Numbered from the stretch's first letter, positions 22,786-32,259 are shown. The stretch: 41,631 bases of DNA from Sulfuritalea sp. (GCA_021737875.1 JAIPDD010000004.1:1-41631); one strand, 5' to 3'. Program-made: numbers and translations. The notes: a model not told the origin generated them from the letters alone.

Positions 22786-25751
22786 GGTGTTTTTCCTCCT
22801 GCTTTTTTCTTGCCCGCAAAGTACGTCAAGACACTGGCCGCTTTGCCCACCACGCCCGGAACACTGGGCATGGTGCGCATTTGGGGAAACGTCTCCGCGG
22901 TCTCGTCGGGCTCTGCCGCTCGGATGCGTACGCGCACGTCATACCAACCGGCTTGGCCGGTGATGGGGTCAGAGTTGCTGATAGTTTTACCTTGGTCACC
23001 CAAAGGCAGCTCTTCAGAAATGAGATGGTTGAGCAAAAAGCCTTTGCGCGCTTCGTCAGCACCCGGCGCCAACTGCCACGCACCATCGGCTTTGCCGATG
23101 GCGTTCCAGGTCCACACCGTGCCGGGTTCAACCGCTTCGCTGTAACGGATCATGCAACGCACCTGGCCCCATTGGCTTTCCACCCACGCCCAACCGCCAT
23201 CCAAAATGCCGGCGGCTTTGGCGGTGAGGGGATTCACGTGCAAATAGTTGTGGCTGTGAATTTGTCGCAACCACGCATTTTGCGAATCCCAAGAGTGGTA
23301 CATCGCCATGGGGCGTTGGGTGATCGCGTTCAAAGGATAGGCCGCTAAATCCGTGGCATCTTCTTCCAGCGGCGCGTACCAAAACGGCAAGGGATCAAAG
23401 TAGGTGTCAATGCGCTCGCGCAGGTCCTGCGGCGGCTGGCGTCCCTGGGTTTTGCCTTGCGCGGCCAAGCGAAACGATTGCAAGGTGTCGGAGTAAATGG
23501 CCAGTTGCACCGGATCGTTCTTTTGGCGCCAGCCTTTTTCTTTGGCAAAGTCAAGGTAGTCGCGGTTCCAGTTGCGCATGTAATGCATGCTTTCTGGCAT
23601 GTGGTACTGAAACACGCAGTTGTTTTTTTCGTACGCTTCCCACTGCTTGGGGTTGGGCTCGCCGCGCAAATGTTCATCGCCATTTTTGCCGCGCCAACCC
23701 ATTAAAAACCCAATGCCGGGTTGGGGCTGAAAGTTCACGACAAAGTCGGTATAGCCGGTGTACTTGCGGGTGCCTTCGGGTGTTGTGAATGCGGGAAACT
23801 TCAAGCGCCCCGCCAACTCGATCAACACCTCTTGGAAAGGTTTGCACTCACCCAGTGGCGCGACCACGGGAATGCGCACCGAGTCCACTGGTCCGTCGAA
23901 TTCGGAGATCGGGCGGTCCAGCATGCCCATCACATCATGGCGTTCAAGGTAGGTGGTATCGGGCAAGACCAAATCAGCAAAGGCCACGGTTTCGCTTTGG
24001 AACGCGTCGCACACCACCAAGAAAGGAATCATGTACTCGCCATCGGCATCTTTGCGGTTCAACATCTCGCGCACACCCATGGTGTTCATCGAACTGTTCC
24101 ACGCCATATTGGCCATGAAGATCAGCAAGGTGTCGATGCGGTAGGGGTCGCCCTTGACCGCATTGGTGATGACGTTGTGCATCAAACCATGTGCTGAGAG
24201 CGGGTGCTCCCAAGAAAAGGCGTGGTCGATGCGAATCGGTGAGCCGTCTGGGTTGATGGCCAATTCATCGGGGTGCGCCGGAAAACCCAAGGGCGCTGCG
24301 TTGAGCGGCGTATTGGGTTGAATCATTTCAGGAGAATTGAAGGCGCGGTAGTTGGGAACGATGTGGCGCGGATAAGGCGCTTTGTGGCGAAAGCCCCCAG
24401 GCGCATCGATGGTTCCCAACACGCTCATCAAGACCGCCAAGGCACGCACGGTTTGAAATCCATTGGAGTGTGCAGCTAAGCCCCGCATGGCATGAAAAGC
24501 CAGAGGCCGCGCTTGCGTAGTGGGGTGCAACTTGCCCCACGCGTCGGTCCAAGGAATGGGTAATTCAAAGGCTTGCTTGAGGGCCGCGTCGCCCATTTCT
24601 AGCGCGAGTTTTTCAATCCGCTGCGCATCGATTCCGGTGATAGCTGCAGCCCATTGGGGCGTGCACTCGGCCACCCGGTTGCGCAGCAACTGGAATGCCG
24701 GCGTGACCTTGGTGCCATCGGCCAAGGTATAAAAACCTTGGGCAGGGGCCTCGAGCGCGGGGTCACAACCGTCAGCAATACCTTCAGGGTAGGCGTTGAG
24801 AAGCTGGCCGCTGGTTTTGTCAAAAATGAGTTTGTTGTGGGGGTTGCGGCCGTCGCCGGGCGGGCCCTTGGCAGGATCGGGATCAAAGGCAAACAAGCCT
24901 TCGCGTTCGCCTGCGTCTAACACCACCAGTTGCGGCGCATTGGTAAAGCGTTTTAGAAACGCATGGTCGATCAAATCTTTTTTGATCAAGACATGCAGCA
25001 AAGCCATCAAGAGCGCACCATCGGTGCCGGGCTTGATGGGAATCCACTCATCGGCAATCGCAGAGTAACCGGTGCGCACCGGGTTGATGGAGATAAAACG
25101 CCCGCCGCTGCGTTTGAATTTAGAGATGGCAATCTTCATCGGATTGCTGTGGTGGTCTTCGGCCGTACCCAGCATCACAAACACTTTGGCGCGATCTAAA
25201 TCAGGCCCGCCAAACTCCCAAAAACTTCCGCCTATCGTGTAGATCATTCCGGCGGCCATGTTGACGGAACAAAAGCCGCCATGGGCTGCGTAATTGGGCG
25301 TTCCAAACTGGCGTGCAAACAAACCCGTGAGCGCTTGCATTTGGTCACGCCCGGTGAACATCGCAAATTTTTTCGGGTCGCTTGCACGAATTTTGCCCAA
25401 GCGTTCAGTCAAAATTTCATAGGCTTTTTCCCATGAGATGGCTTCAAATTCTGAGGCGCCGCGCTCGCTGCCGGGTTTGCGCAAGAGGGGCTGCGTTAAG
25501 CGCGCAGGCGACTGCTGCTTCATGATGCCGGAGGCGCCCTTGGCACAAATCACGCCTTGGTTGAGCGGGTGATTGGGGTTGCCGTCGATGTAACGCACCT
25601 CTGGCCCGTTTTCGCCTTCGCGCAGGTGCACCCGAATGCCACAGCGACACGCACACATATAGCAGGTGGTGCATTTGATGGTGGTGTCTGCCGTAGGCGT
25701 TGGCGCTACCAATGGGTTGTGAACCGGCTCAGAAGAAAGAAACTTGAACAC
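22782..25751 (-). CDS. soeA: Molybdopterin sulfite dehydrogenase catalytic subunit SoeA
   Basis: The 989-aa DMSO-reductase-family enzyme starts at a GTG (25751) preceded by AAGGA 7 nt away, inside the end of pta. A [4Fe-4S] site is formed by Cys30-x2-Cys33-x3-Cys37-x31-Cys69, with extra cysteines at 27 and 35. Cys161 in HGGFCSVNMAAG is the probable Mo ligand. No twin-arginine signal is present, so the enzyme faces the cytoplasm. This is typical of SoeA and unlike periplasmic DmsA or PsrA. SoeABC oxidises cytoplasmic sulfite to sulfate and reduces quinone. Its place behind xsc and pta, which generate sulfite, is the main argument against a DMSO- or polysulfide-reductase role. Confidence 0.88.
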   Translation of the reverse strand: MFKFLSSEPVHNPLVAPTPTADTTIKCTTCYMCACRCGIRVHLREGENGPEVRYIDGNPNHPLNQGVICAKGASGIMKQQSPARLTQPLLRKPGSERGASEFEAISWEKAYEILTERLGKIRASDPKKFAMFTGRDQMQALTGLFARQFGTPNYAAHGGFCSVNMAAGMIYTIGGSFWEFGGPDLDRAKVFVMLGTAEDHHSNPMKIAISKFKRSGGRFISINPVRTGYSAIADEWIPIKPGTDGALLMALLHVLIKKDLIDHAFLKRFTNAPQLVVLDAGEREGLFAFDPDPAKGPPGDGRNPHNKLIFDKTSGQLLNAYPEGIADGCDPALEAPAQGFYTLADGTKVTPAFQLLRNRVAECTPQWAAAITGIDAQRIEKLALEMGDAALKQAFELPIPWTDAWGKLHPTTQARPLAFHAMRGLAAHSNGFQTVRALAVLMSVLGTIDAPGGFRHKAPYPRHIVPNYRAFNSPEMIQPNTPLNAAPLGFPAHPDELAINPDGSPIRIDHAFSWEHPLSAHGLMHNVITNAVKGDPYRIDTLLIFMANMAWNSSMNTMGVREMLNRKDADGEYMIPFLVVCDAFQSETVAFADLVLPDTTYLERHDVMGMLDRPISEFDGPVDSVRIPVVAPLGECKPFQEVLIELAGRLKFPAFTTPEGTRKYTGYTDFVVNFQPQPGIGFLMGWRGKNGDEHLRGEPNPKQWEAYEKNNCVFQYHMPESMHYMRNWNRDYLDFAKEKGWRQKNDPVQLAIYSDTLQSFRLAAQGKTQGRQPPQDLRERIDTYFDPLPFWYAPLEEDATDLAAYPLNAITQRPMAMYHSWDSQNAWLRQIHSHNYLHVNPLTAKAAGILDGGWAWVESQWGQVRCMIRYSEAVEPGTVWTWNAIGKADGAWQLAPGADEARKGFLLNHLISEELPLGDQGKTISNSDPITGQAGWYDVRVRIRAAEPDETAETFPQMRTMPSVPGVVGKAASVLTYFAGKKKAGGKTP

Positions 25752-25752
25752 G

Positions 25753-26703
25753 TTAGCGTCCTTTGGATAGTTGGGCCGGGTCGGCCAAGGCCAATACAGC
25801 CAACGCGACGGAAGCCAGGCGCGACTGCAAAGAGTCAGCGCGTGATGTCAACACAATGGGAACCGCAGCGCCGAGCACCAAGCCCGCACAGTCACCGCCG
25901 CCGATGTAGTTGAAACTTTTGTACAGCATGTTGCCGGCGTTGAGGTCGGGCATGATCAGAAGATCGGCGTCGCCTGCCACCTGCGAGTTCATTTTTTTAA
26001 TGCGCGCGGCCACTGCGGAAATCGCGTTGTCAAAACCCATGGGCCCTTCCACTACCGCGCCTGGCCAAGCGCCTTCTTGGGCCATCTGCACCAAGGCCTG
26101 TGCATCCAGGGTTGCGGCAATCGCGGGGTTGACTGTTTCCACCGCCGTCACGATGCCGACCTTGGGGTGGGAGATGCCCAGTTTTTGCAAGAGCGCAATC
26201 GCATTGCCCACAATGTCTTTTTTGGTTTTTAAATCCGGAACAATATTGACCACGCAATCGGCCAAAGCCAACAGTTTGGGGTAGCGCGGCAAATCAAACA
26301 CAAAGGCGTGGCTGATCCGTGTGCTACCGCGCAAGCCGGTGTCTTTGTTCACCACCGCTGACATGAGTTCATCGGTATGCAATGAACCTTTCATGAGCGC
26401 GTGCACCGCGCCACTGCGCGCCAAAGCGGTGGCCTGCAAAGCCGCATGGGGCGCATGCTCTCCCGTGTCTATCAGCTCAAAGTTGCGCAAGTCCACCTGG
26501 GCAGCTTCGGCTGCTTGGGCGATGGCGGTTTGCGGCCCCAGCAAAACCGGGCGCGCCATGGTGCTTGCCAAAATGCGCTGCGCTGCATCCATCGCCAGCG
26601 CATCGCAGGGGTAGACCATGGCCAAAGCAGGAGGCGACTTGCGCGCGCGCGCAACGGCTTGCGCCACCAAGCCATCCAGGCGAGGATGCTTGGGTGTGCT
26701 CAT
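25753..26703 (-). CDS. pta: Phosphate acetyltransferase
   Basis: The start is the ATG at 26703 (MSTPKHPRLDGLVAQAVARA), giving 316 aa, the short single-domain PTA/PTB form that typically accompanies xsc. Landmarks are VHALMKGSLHTDELMSAVVN, LRGSTRISHAFVFDLPRYPK, VEGPMGFDNAIS and MPDLNAGNMLYKSFNYIGGG. It converts acetyl phosphate made by Xsc into acetyl-CoA, recovering energy and carbon from the C2 sulfonate. It lies 35 nt after xsc and ends one base before the GTG of soeA, so it belongs to the same operon. Confidence 0.92.
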   Translation of the reverse strand: MSTPKHPRLDGLVAQAVARARKSPPALAMVYPCDALAMDAAQRILASTMARPVLLGPQTAIAQAAEAAQVDLRNFELIDTGEHAPHAALQATALARSGAVHALMKGSLHTDELMSAVVNKDTGLRGSTRISHAFVFDLPRYPKLLALADCVVNIVPDLKTKKDIVGNAIALLQKLGISHPKVGIVTAVETVNPAIAATLDAQALVQMAQEGAWPGAVVEGPMGFDNAISAVAARIKKMNSQVAGDADLLIMPDLNAGNMLYKSFNYIGGGDCAGLVLGAAVPIVLTSRADSLQSRLASVALAVLALADPAQLSKGR

Positions 26704-26738
26704 CCGTGGGGGCCCATCGTCATCACTGCGCCGCCGAC

Positions 26739-28556
26739 TTAAACGTAGTCTTTGTATTTGTCCAAGAAGCGAATAGGCTTGGCCAAGGCGTCGCGGCGGA
26801 AGGGGTCTCCGAGTTCGCGGGTGCACATGATCTCAATCACGCAGGTCTTGCCTTCTTTCATTTGCATCTCAATCGCACGCTTAAAGGCCGGGCCCACGTC
26901 TTCGAGTTTGTCCACCACAATGCCTTCGGCGCCCATGGCGATGGCAATGCCTGCAAAGCTTTCGCTTTCCAACTCACCGGCCACAAAACGGCGGTTGTAA
27001 AAGTCCACCTGGTTTTTCTTCTCTGCGCCCCATTGGCGGTTGTGAAACACCACCGCAGTCACAGGAATGTCGTGGCGTACGGCGGTCATCAACTCCGACA
27101 TGCTCATGCCCCACGCGCCGTCTCCGGCGTAAGCCACCGCAGGGCGGTCCATGGCCGCGGCCTTGGCACCGATCATGGTGGGCAGCGAGTAGCCGCAATT
27201 TCCAAAACTCATGGGCGCGAAGAAGCTGCGCGGCTCATCAAAGCGCAAATAGCTGTTGGCCACCGCGTTGATGTTGCCAATGTCGGTAGAGACCATCACC
27301 CGCGCAGGCATGGCTTTTTCCAACTCGCGCAGCACTTGGCGGGGATGGAGATAGGTGCCACCGGTGGGGGTGCGCTCGCCCTTGGCTTCGTCAATCATGT
27401 CCAAGCTGTAGGGGTCGCGCTCGTGGGTCCATGCGTCGAGTTCTTTCTCCCAAGCGGCTTTCTCTGCTTGGATGGTTGCCGCACGGTCTGCTTTGGTAGC
27501 GTCACACGCCAGCTTCACCGCGCTTAAACGCTTGAGCAATTCTTTGGCGACCGCTTTGGCATCACCATGGATGCCCACCGTGATTTTTTTCACCAAGCCC
27601 AAATTGGTATGGTCGGCTTCGACCTGAATGATCTTGGCGTCTTTGGGCCAGTAGTCCATGCCGTGCTGAGGTAAGGTTCCAAACGGCCCCATGCGTGAAC
27701 CCAGCGCAATCACCACGTCGGCTTGCGCCATGAGTTTCATTGCCGCTTTGGAGCCTTGGTAGCCCAAGGGGCCGGCCCACAAGGGGTGGCTTGCGGGGAA
27801 GGAATCGTTGCGCAAATAGCCGTTAGCCACCGGTGCGCCCAAGCGCTCGGCCAAGGCTTGGCACTCCGCTACCGCGTCGCCCATCACCACACCACCGCCC
27901 GACAAGATCATGGGGAACTTGGCGTTGGCCAGCAACTCGACTGCGGCAGCCAAGCTGTTTTCACCGCCCGCGCCGCGCTCCACGCGCATGGGCTTGGGAA
28001 TCTCGGTTTGAATTTCGCCGTAAAAATAATCCCGTGGAATATTGAGCTGGGTTGGGCCCATCTCTGACATGGCGCGGTCAAAACAGCGCCCTGTGTATTC
28101 AGCCATGCGCTTGGGGTTATTGACATGGCCTTGGTACTTGGTGAACTCTTGGAACATGGGCAACTGATTGGCTTCTTGAAAGCCCCCTAAGCCCATGCCC
28201 ATGGTGCCAGTCTCTGGCGTGATCATGACCACAGGGCTGTGGGCCCAGTAGGCCGCAGCAATCGCGGTTACGCAATTGCTAATGCCTGGGCCGTTTTGGC
28301 CAATCACCACGCCGTGGCGACCACTCACGCGGGCATAGCCATCGGCCATATGCGCGCCTCCCTGCTCATGCACCACGGGCACCAAGCGGATACCGGCCGG
28401 CGCAAAAATATCCATCGCATCCATAAAGGCTGAGCCCATGATGCCAAAAATATCGGTCACGCCATTGGCAACCATGGTTTCTACAAACGCCTCGGAAGGC
28501 GTCATTTTTTGGACTCCGCTTGCGACGGTGCGGGTATCTTTGGGGGCTTTGGGCAT
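26739..28556 (-). CDS. xsc: Sulfoacetaldehyde acetyltransferase
   Basis: The 605-aa thiamine-diphosphate enzyme has a strong AGGAG site 5 nt before the ATG at 28556. The N-terminal pyrimidine-binding domain includes GVTDIFGIMGSAFMDAMDIF and the catalytic glutamate of VVHEQGGAHMADGYARVSG. The C-terminal pyrophosphate-binding motif is GDGAWGMSMSELMTAVRHDI, with NRQWGAEKKNQVDFYNRRFV after it. These blocks are diagnostic for Xsc among acetolactate-synthase-like proteins. It cleaves sulfoacetaldehyde with phosphate to give acetyl phosphate and sulfite. It is first in the xsc-pta-soeABC run and divergent from an IclR regulator, with IclR-like dyads in the shared upstream region. Confidence 0.95.
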   Translation of the reverse strand: MPKAPKDTRTVASGVQKMTPSEAFVETMVANGVTDIFGIMGSAFMDAMDIFAPAGIRLVPVVHEQGGAHMADGYARVSGRHGVVIGQNGPGISNCVTAIAAAYWAHSPVVMITPETGTMGMGLGGFQEANQLPMFQEFTKYQGHVNNPKRMAEYTGRCFDRAMSEMGPTQLNIPRDYFYGEIQTEIPKPMRVERGAGGENSLAAAVELLANAKFPMILSGGGVVMGDAVAECQALAERLGAPVANGYLRNDSFPASHPLWAGPLGYQGSKAAMKLMAQADVVIALGSRMGPFGTLPQHGMDYWPKDAKIIQVEADHTNLGLVKKITVGIHGDAKAVAKELLKRLSAVKLACDATKADRAATIQAEKAAWEKELDAWTHERDPYSLDMIDEAKGERTPTGGTYLHPRQVLRELEKAMPARVMVSTDIGNINAVANSYLRFDEPRSFFAPMSFGNCGYSLPTMIGAKAAAMDRPAVAYAGDGAWGMSMSELMTAVRHDIPVTAVVFHNRQWGAEKKNQVDFYNRRFVAGELESESFAGIAIAMGAEGIVVDKLEDVGPAFKRAIEMQMKEGKTCVIEIMCTRELGDPFRRDALAKPIRFLDKYKDYV

Positions 28557-28593
28557 AGAAGACTCCTATTGAGCTCAGTTTTGAAACAGTTTG

Positions 28594-28608
28594 TTCCGAT
28601 AACCGGAA
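28594..28608. promoter_or_regulatory. IclR-type dyad TTCCG-N5-CGGAA
   Basis: This perfect inverted repeat has a 5-nt centre and begins 38 nt upstream of the xsc start codon. It shares the TTYCR-N5-YGRAA pattern with the dyad at 28652-28668, so the two probably bind the same dimeric regulator, most simply the adjacent IclR protein. Confidence 0.5.
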
Positions 28609-28651
28609 TTGAGATTGACTATAGCCACGAAATTTCTCTTGTGCAAGGTAA

Positions 28652-28668
28652 ATTTCATTTATTGAAAT
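28652..28668. promoter_or_regulatory. IclR-type dyad ATTTCA-N5-TGAAAT
   Basis: This perfect 6-bp inverted repeat has the same 5-nt centre as the dyad at 28594-28608. The two centres are 59 bp apart in the xsc/iclR divergent region. A further TCCACT-N4-AGTGGA dyad lies at 28676-28691, closer to the iclR start. Confidence 0.45.
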
Positions 28669-28719
28669 AAATTGTTCCACTTACTAGTGGATTTTCAGGT
28701 TTTACTTTATGATGCCCGC

Positions 28720-29544
28720 ATGAAATCCGTGACCACCGCCCTCCAAGCCGTCCCGATTGAACTCCACGGCGACACGCCCACGCTGCGTTTGTTTGCCCTG
28801 CTTGAAGTGATTGCGTCCAAAGACCAGTACTTTTCGCTCCAAAGCCTGGTCGACGAAACCGGCCTGCCCAAACCCACCTTGCACCGCATGCTGCAACAAC
28901 TCGAAACAGCACACTTGCTCGAGCGCAGCGGCGATGGGCGCTTGTTTGGCACGGGCGTGCGCTTGCGGCGTTTGGCAGAGAACCTTTTGCTCAATGACAC
29001 TGTGCATGGTGCACGCCACGCGGTGCTGCGCAACTTGGTGACCGAAGTGGGCGAGAGCTGCAACCTCACCGCCTTGAGTGGCAACGAAGTCATTTACATC
29101 GACCGGGTTGAAACCCCGGCGCCTTTGCGCTTTTACTTGCATTCGGGCTCACGCGTTCCGGTGCATTGCTCTGCCAGCGGCAAAATTTTCTTGAGCCAAA
29201 TGCCGCCCAGCCAACGCCTGCGCTTACTCAGCCATGCGCCCTTGGAAGCCTACACCCCGAAAACCATCACCCAGCCCGAGGCCTTAGAAGCAGAAATTAA
29301 ATTGGTCAAGCGCCAAGGCTTTGCGCTGGACAACGAAGAGTTTTTACCGGGCTTGCTGTGTGTGGCCATGCTGGTTCCCGCAAGCGTGGGGCGCTCTAAT
29401 TTATGCATCGCAGTCCAAGCGCCGCTGATGCGCTTAACGGCCGACAAAGCACTGGCCTTGCTGCCCGCTTTGCAACGTGCAGCGGACGCGCTGAGCCACA
29501 TTGAAAATGACGCCATACCCGCCATCGCAGAAGGCCGCGCATGA
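28720..29544 (+). CDS. IclR-family regulator of the sulfonate operon
   Basis: The start is the ATG at 28720 ([20 protein letters not shown]), 274 aa. The N-terminal winged helix contains [20 protein letters not shown] and [20 protein letters not shown]. The IclR effector domain follows, with [35 protein letters not shown] and the conserved [20 protein letters not shown]. Divergence from xsc and the paired dyads between them suggest that it controls xsc-pta-soeABC, perhaps sensing sulfoacetaldehyde, acetyl phosphate or sulfite (inference). Its TGA overlaps the ATG of the CobS-like gene (ATGA), tying the regulator to that module. Confidence 0.87.
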   Translation: MKSVTTALQAVPIELHGDTPTLRLFALLEVIASKDQYFSLQSLVDETGLPKPTLHRMLQQLETAHLLERSGDGRLFGTGVRLRRLAENLLLNDTVHGARHAVLRNLVTEVGESCNLTALSGNEVIYIDRVETPAPLRFYLHSGSRVPVHCSASGKIFLSQMPPSQRLRLLSHAPLEAYTPKTITQPEALEAEIKLVKRQGFALDNEEFLPGLLCVAMLVPASVGRSNLCIAVQAPLMRLTADKALALLPALQRAADALSHIENDAIPAIAEGRA

Positions 29545-30524
29545 GCACCGACCGCGAAGCCGCGCAAAAAACACCCCCGCTGCGCAAGGCGTCCGTACGT
29601 GACGTTTTTGGAATTGACACTGCGCTGCAGGTCAACGCATTTAGCGAGCCCAGCGCGCATGTGCCCGATATCGATACCGCCTACCGGTTCAACCCGGAAG
29701 TCACCTTGGCTTTGCTCGCTGGCTTCGAGCACAACCGCCGGGTTTTGGTGCAAGGCATGCATGGCACCGGCAAATCCACCCACATTGAACAGGTGGCTGC
29801 CCGCTTGAACTGGCCTTGTGTGCGGGTGAATTTAGACGGGCACATCAGCCGCTTGGATTTGGTGGGCCGCGACGCCGTGGTGTTGCGTGACGGCCAACAG
29901 GTCACCGAGTTTCAAGAAGGCATCGTGCCCTGGGCCTTGCAGCGGCCAATGGCCCTCATCTTTGACGAATACGATGCTGGCCGGCCCGACGTGATGTTTG
30001 TGATCCAACGCATTTTGGAACGCGAAGGGCAATTTACCTTGCTCGATCAAAACCGCGTGATCCGCCCGCACCCCCACTTTCGTTTGTTCGCCACGAGTAA
30101 CACACTGGGCTTGGGCAATCTCAATGGCATGTACCACGGTGCCCAGCGCTTGAACCACGCGCAGTTGGACCGCTGGAATGTGGTGGCTGCGCTCAATTAC
30201 TTAAGCGCGGAAGAAGAAATGGCCATCGTCGCGGCGCGCGTTCCTGCGCTGGCTGGCCCCCATCACCAGGCCCTGCTGCGTTCGATGGTGGCCGTTGCCG
30301 ATCTCACCCGCAAAGGCTTTGCCTTGGGCGATGTATCGGCAGTCATGTCCCCGCGCACGGTGATGAGCTGGGCTGAAAATATTGAAATATTTAACGACCC
30401 CGGCTTGGCGTTTCGCTTGTCGTTTGTCAACAAATGCGATGAGGCCGAACGGCCCTTGGTCGCCGAGTATTTCCAGCGCTGCTTTGACCGCCCCTTGAAC
30501 CCGGACTCTGCGCCCACCGCCTAA
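29541..30524 (+). CDS. CobS-like AAA+ ATPase
   Basis: The 327-aa protein closely follows CobS, the AAA+ subunit of aerobic cobaltochelatase. It has the N-terminal VFGID motif (residue 22), Walker [15 protein letters not shown] (Gly72-Thr80), the family block [20 protein letters not shown], Walker [14 protein letters not shown] (about residues 139-151), sensor 1 [11 protein letters not shown] and [14 protein letters not shown]. CobS with CobT drives metal insertion by CobN in an ATP-dependent chelatase related to Mg-chelatase and to MoxR/VWA activation pairs. Its ATG overlaps the IclR stop. The VWA partner is 10 nt downstream. No CobN or other cobalamin gene is in the window, so its client here is open. 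Confidence 0.85.
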   Translation: MSTDREAAQKTPPLRKASVRDVFGIDTALQVNAFSEPSAHVPDIDTAYRFNPEVTLALLAGFEHNRRVLVQGMHGTGKSTHIEQVAARLNWPCVRVNLDGHISRLDLVGRDAVVLRDGQQVTEFQEGIVPWALQRPMALIFDEYDAGRPDVMFVIQRILEREGQFTLLDQNRVIRPHPHFRLFATSNTLGLGNLNGMYHGAQRLNHAQLDRWNVVAALNYLSAEEEMAIVAARVPALAGPHHQALLRSMVAVADLTRKGFALGDVSAVMSPRTVMSWAENIEIFNDPGLAFRLSFVNKCDEAERPLVAEYFQRCFDRPLNPDSAPTA

Positions 30525-30534
30525 TGCTTGCGCC

Positions 30535-32259
30535 ATGAACAGCGCAGCCACCGCCCCCAGTTCCCCCACGCTGGTGCGCTACCAGCAACAATTAGACGCC
30601 TTGTGTGCGGCCACGCTGCGCGCCTTAACCGGGCAGGCGCAGCTGCATTTTCGGGGCCGCCAACTCTACCGCGCAGACCACCGCTTGCCCAGTTTTGCGC
30701 CCCATTTGCACCCGCACGCCCACTTTGATGATGCGCGCTCGTTTCGAGGTGCGGCCGATGGCGTTGCACTGCGCCTGCGCTACAGCGACAGCGCCTTGCA
30801 CCAACGCCTGCAACCTGCCCTTGCCCTTGCGCGCATGGTGTTTGATTTGCTAGAACAATTTCGCTGCGCTTCGCTGGTACCCGACCATTTGCCAGGCGTG
30901 CGCTCCAATATGCTGCACCGCTTTGAAGCCTGGTCGCTGGCTTTTGTACGGGCGCGCTTGCACGAATCAGCACAAGGTATTTTGCTGCTCACGGTGGCGC
31001 AGATCTGCCACGCCCGCGTAACTGCAGAACCCGTGAACGAGTCGTTAACCGACCTGATCGAAGCCACCCGATTTGGTTTGGCACCGCGCATCGGCGAAGC
31101 ACTGGCAGGCTTGCGACGCAGCCGAACTTCGCAGGCCGACTATGCCGTGCATGCCTTGCATATCGCCACCACCGTTGCCGCCTTGGTCGCCAGCGAAAAA
31201 GAGGCCCGTGCCCTTGCGCGCCAAGACGTCCCCGATGAAGAAGACGAAGACGCATGGCTGCAACTGTGGGTGGACTTTGAAAGCAGCGAAGACGGCGGCT
31301 TTGCAGTCGCTGACGCCGGGCGTGAAAGTTCTGATGCCGCCTTCGCGCCTTACCGCGTATTCACAACGGCCTACGACAAGGAAGTCGTGGCTTCCAACTT
31401 GGTTCGCGCTGAGCAACTGCAATCCTTGCGCTACACCCTGGACCAACACATCGCCGAGGCCGGTATCAGCGTCGCGCTGTTGGCGCGCCAACTCCAAGCC
31501 CTGCTGGCACAACCCCACCACGACGACTGGGACAGCGGCCAAGAAGAAGGCCGCATTGACGGGCGCCGATTGGCGCAACTGATCGCCAGCCCAACAGAGC
31601 GGCGCCTGTTTCGTACTGAACACCAAGAGCCTTTGGCCGATTGCATGGTGGCTTTCTTGGTCGACTGCTCGGGCTCGATGAAACAACACATGCCCGCCTT
31701 AACCACCATGATTGACCTGTTGGTGCGGGCAATGGAGTTGGCTGGCGTTTCTAGCCAAGTGCTGGGCTATACCACCGGTGCGTGGAACGGCGGTCGGGCA
31801 CTGCGCGACTGGCGCAAAGCGGGCAAGCCGCCAGACCCTGGCCGGCTCAATGAGCTGTGCCACATCGTATTCAAGGATGGTGAGACGCCTTGGCGTCGCG
31901 CACGCCGTGATATCGCCGCCTTGCTCAAGCCAGAGCTCTTTCGCGAGTGTATCGATGGCGAGGCCTTGCGATGGGCGAACCAACGCCTAGAAGAAGGTAG
32001 CGCAACGCAAAAAATACTGATCGTCTTCTCTGACGGCAGCCCCATGGACAGCGCCACCGTACTGGCAAACGACCCCCACTACCTCGACCGCGATTTGCAA
32101 ACCGCCGCCACCCAGATTGAGCGCGCCGGGCGCGTGACCTTGCGCGGAGTTGGCGTGGGATTGGATATGAGCCCTTACTACCAACGCAGCGTGGTCATTG
32201 ATGCAGTCAACTTTCCATTGCGTAGAAGTTTGCAAGACGTCTTGCAATTATTGGCCTAA
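30535..32259 (+). CDS. CobT-like VWA-domain protein
   Basis: The 574-aa partner of the CobS-like ATPase has a helical N-terminal half (residues 1-225), a short acidic stretch DEEDED at 234-239, and a C-terminal von Willebrand A domain. The MIDAS motif is DCSGSMK (Asp377). Further CobT landmarks are LGYTTGAWNGG, a KPPDPGRLNELCHIVFKD block, PWRRARRDI, IDGEALRWANQRL and FSDGSPMDS. It is somewhat shorter than canonical CobT (about 630 aa), and the acidic linker is much reduced. It would couple the AAA+ ring to a client protein. In known cases this is CobN, which is absent nearby. Confidence 0.83.
   Translation: MNSAATAPSSPTLVRYQQQLDALCAATLRALTGQAQLHFRGRQLYRADHRLPSFAPHLHPHAHFDDARSFRGAADGVALRLRYSDSALHQRLQPALALARMVFDLLEQFRCASLVPDHLPGVRSNMLHRFEAWSLAFVRARLHESAQGILLLTVAQICHARVTAEPVNESLTDLIEATRFGLAPRIGEALAGLRRSRTSQADYAVHALHIATTVAALVASEKEARALARQDVPDEEDEDAWLQLWVDFESSEDGGFAVADAGRESSDAAFAPYRVFTTAYDKEVVASNLVRAEQLQSLRYTLDQHIAEAGISVALLARQLQALLAQPHHDDWDSGQEEGRIDGRRLAQLIASPTERRLFRTEHQEPLADCMVAFLVDCSGSMKQHMPALTTMIDLLVRAMELAGVSSQVLGYTTGAWNGGRALRDWRKAGKPPDPGRLNELCHIVFKDGETPWRRARRDIAALLKPELFRECIDGEALRWANQRLEEGSATQKILIVFSDGSPMDSATVLANDPHYLDRDLQTAATQIERAGRVTLRGVGVGLDMSPYYQRSVVIDAVNFPLRRSLQDVLQLLA

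Noticed and set aside
21094-25751. Annotation as anaerobic DMSO reductase dmsABC
   Set aside because: The catalytic subunit has no twin-arginine signal, and the genes follow xsc and pta, whose product is sulfite. Sulfite dehydrogenase SoeABC fits better.
26565-27527. Long plus-strand open frame of about 320 codons opposite pta and xsc
   Set aside because: It lies antisense to two confidently identified genes, and its translation is rich in His, Arg, Gln and Ala without any domain pattern.
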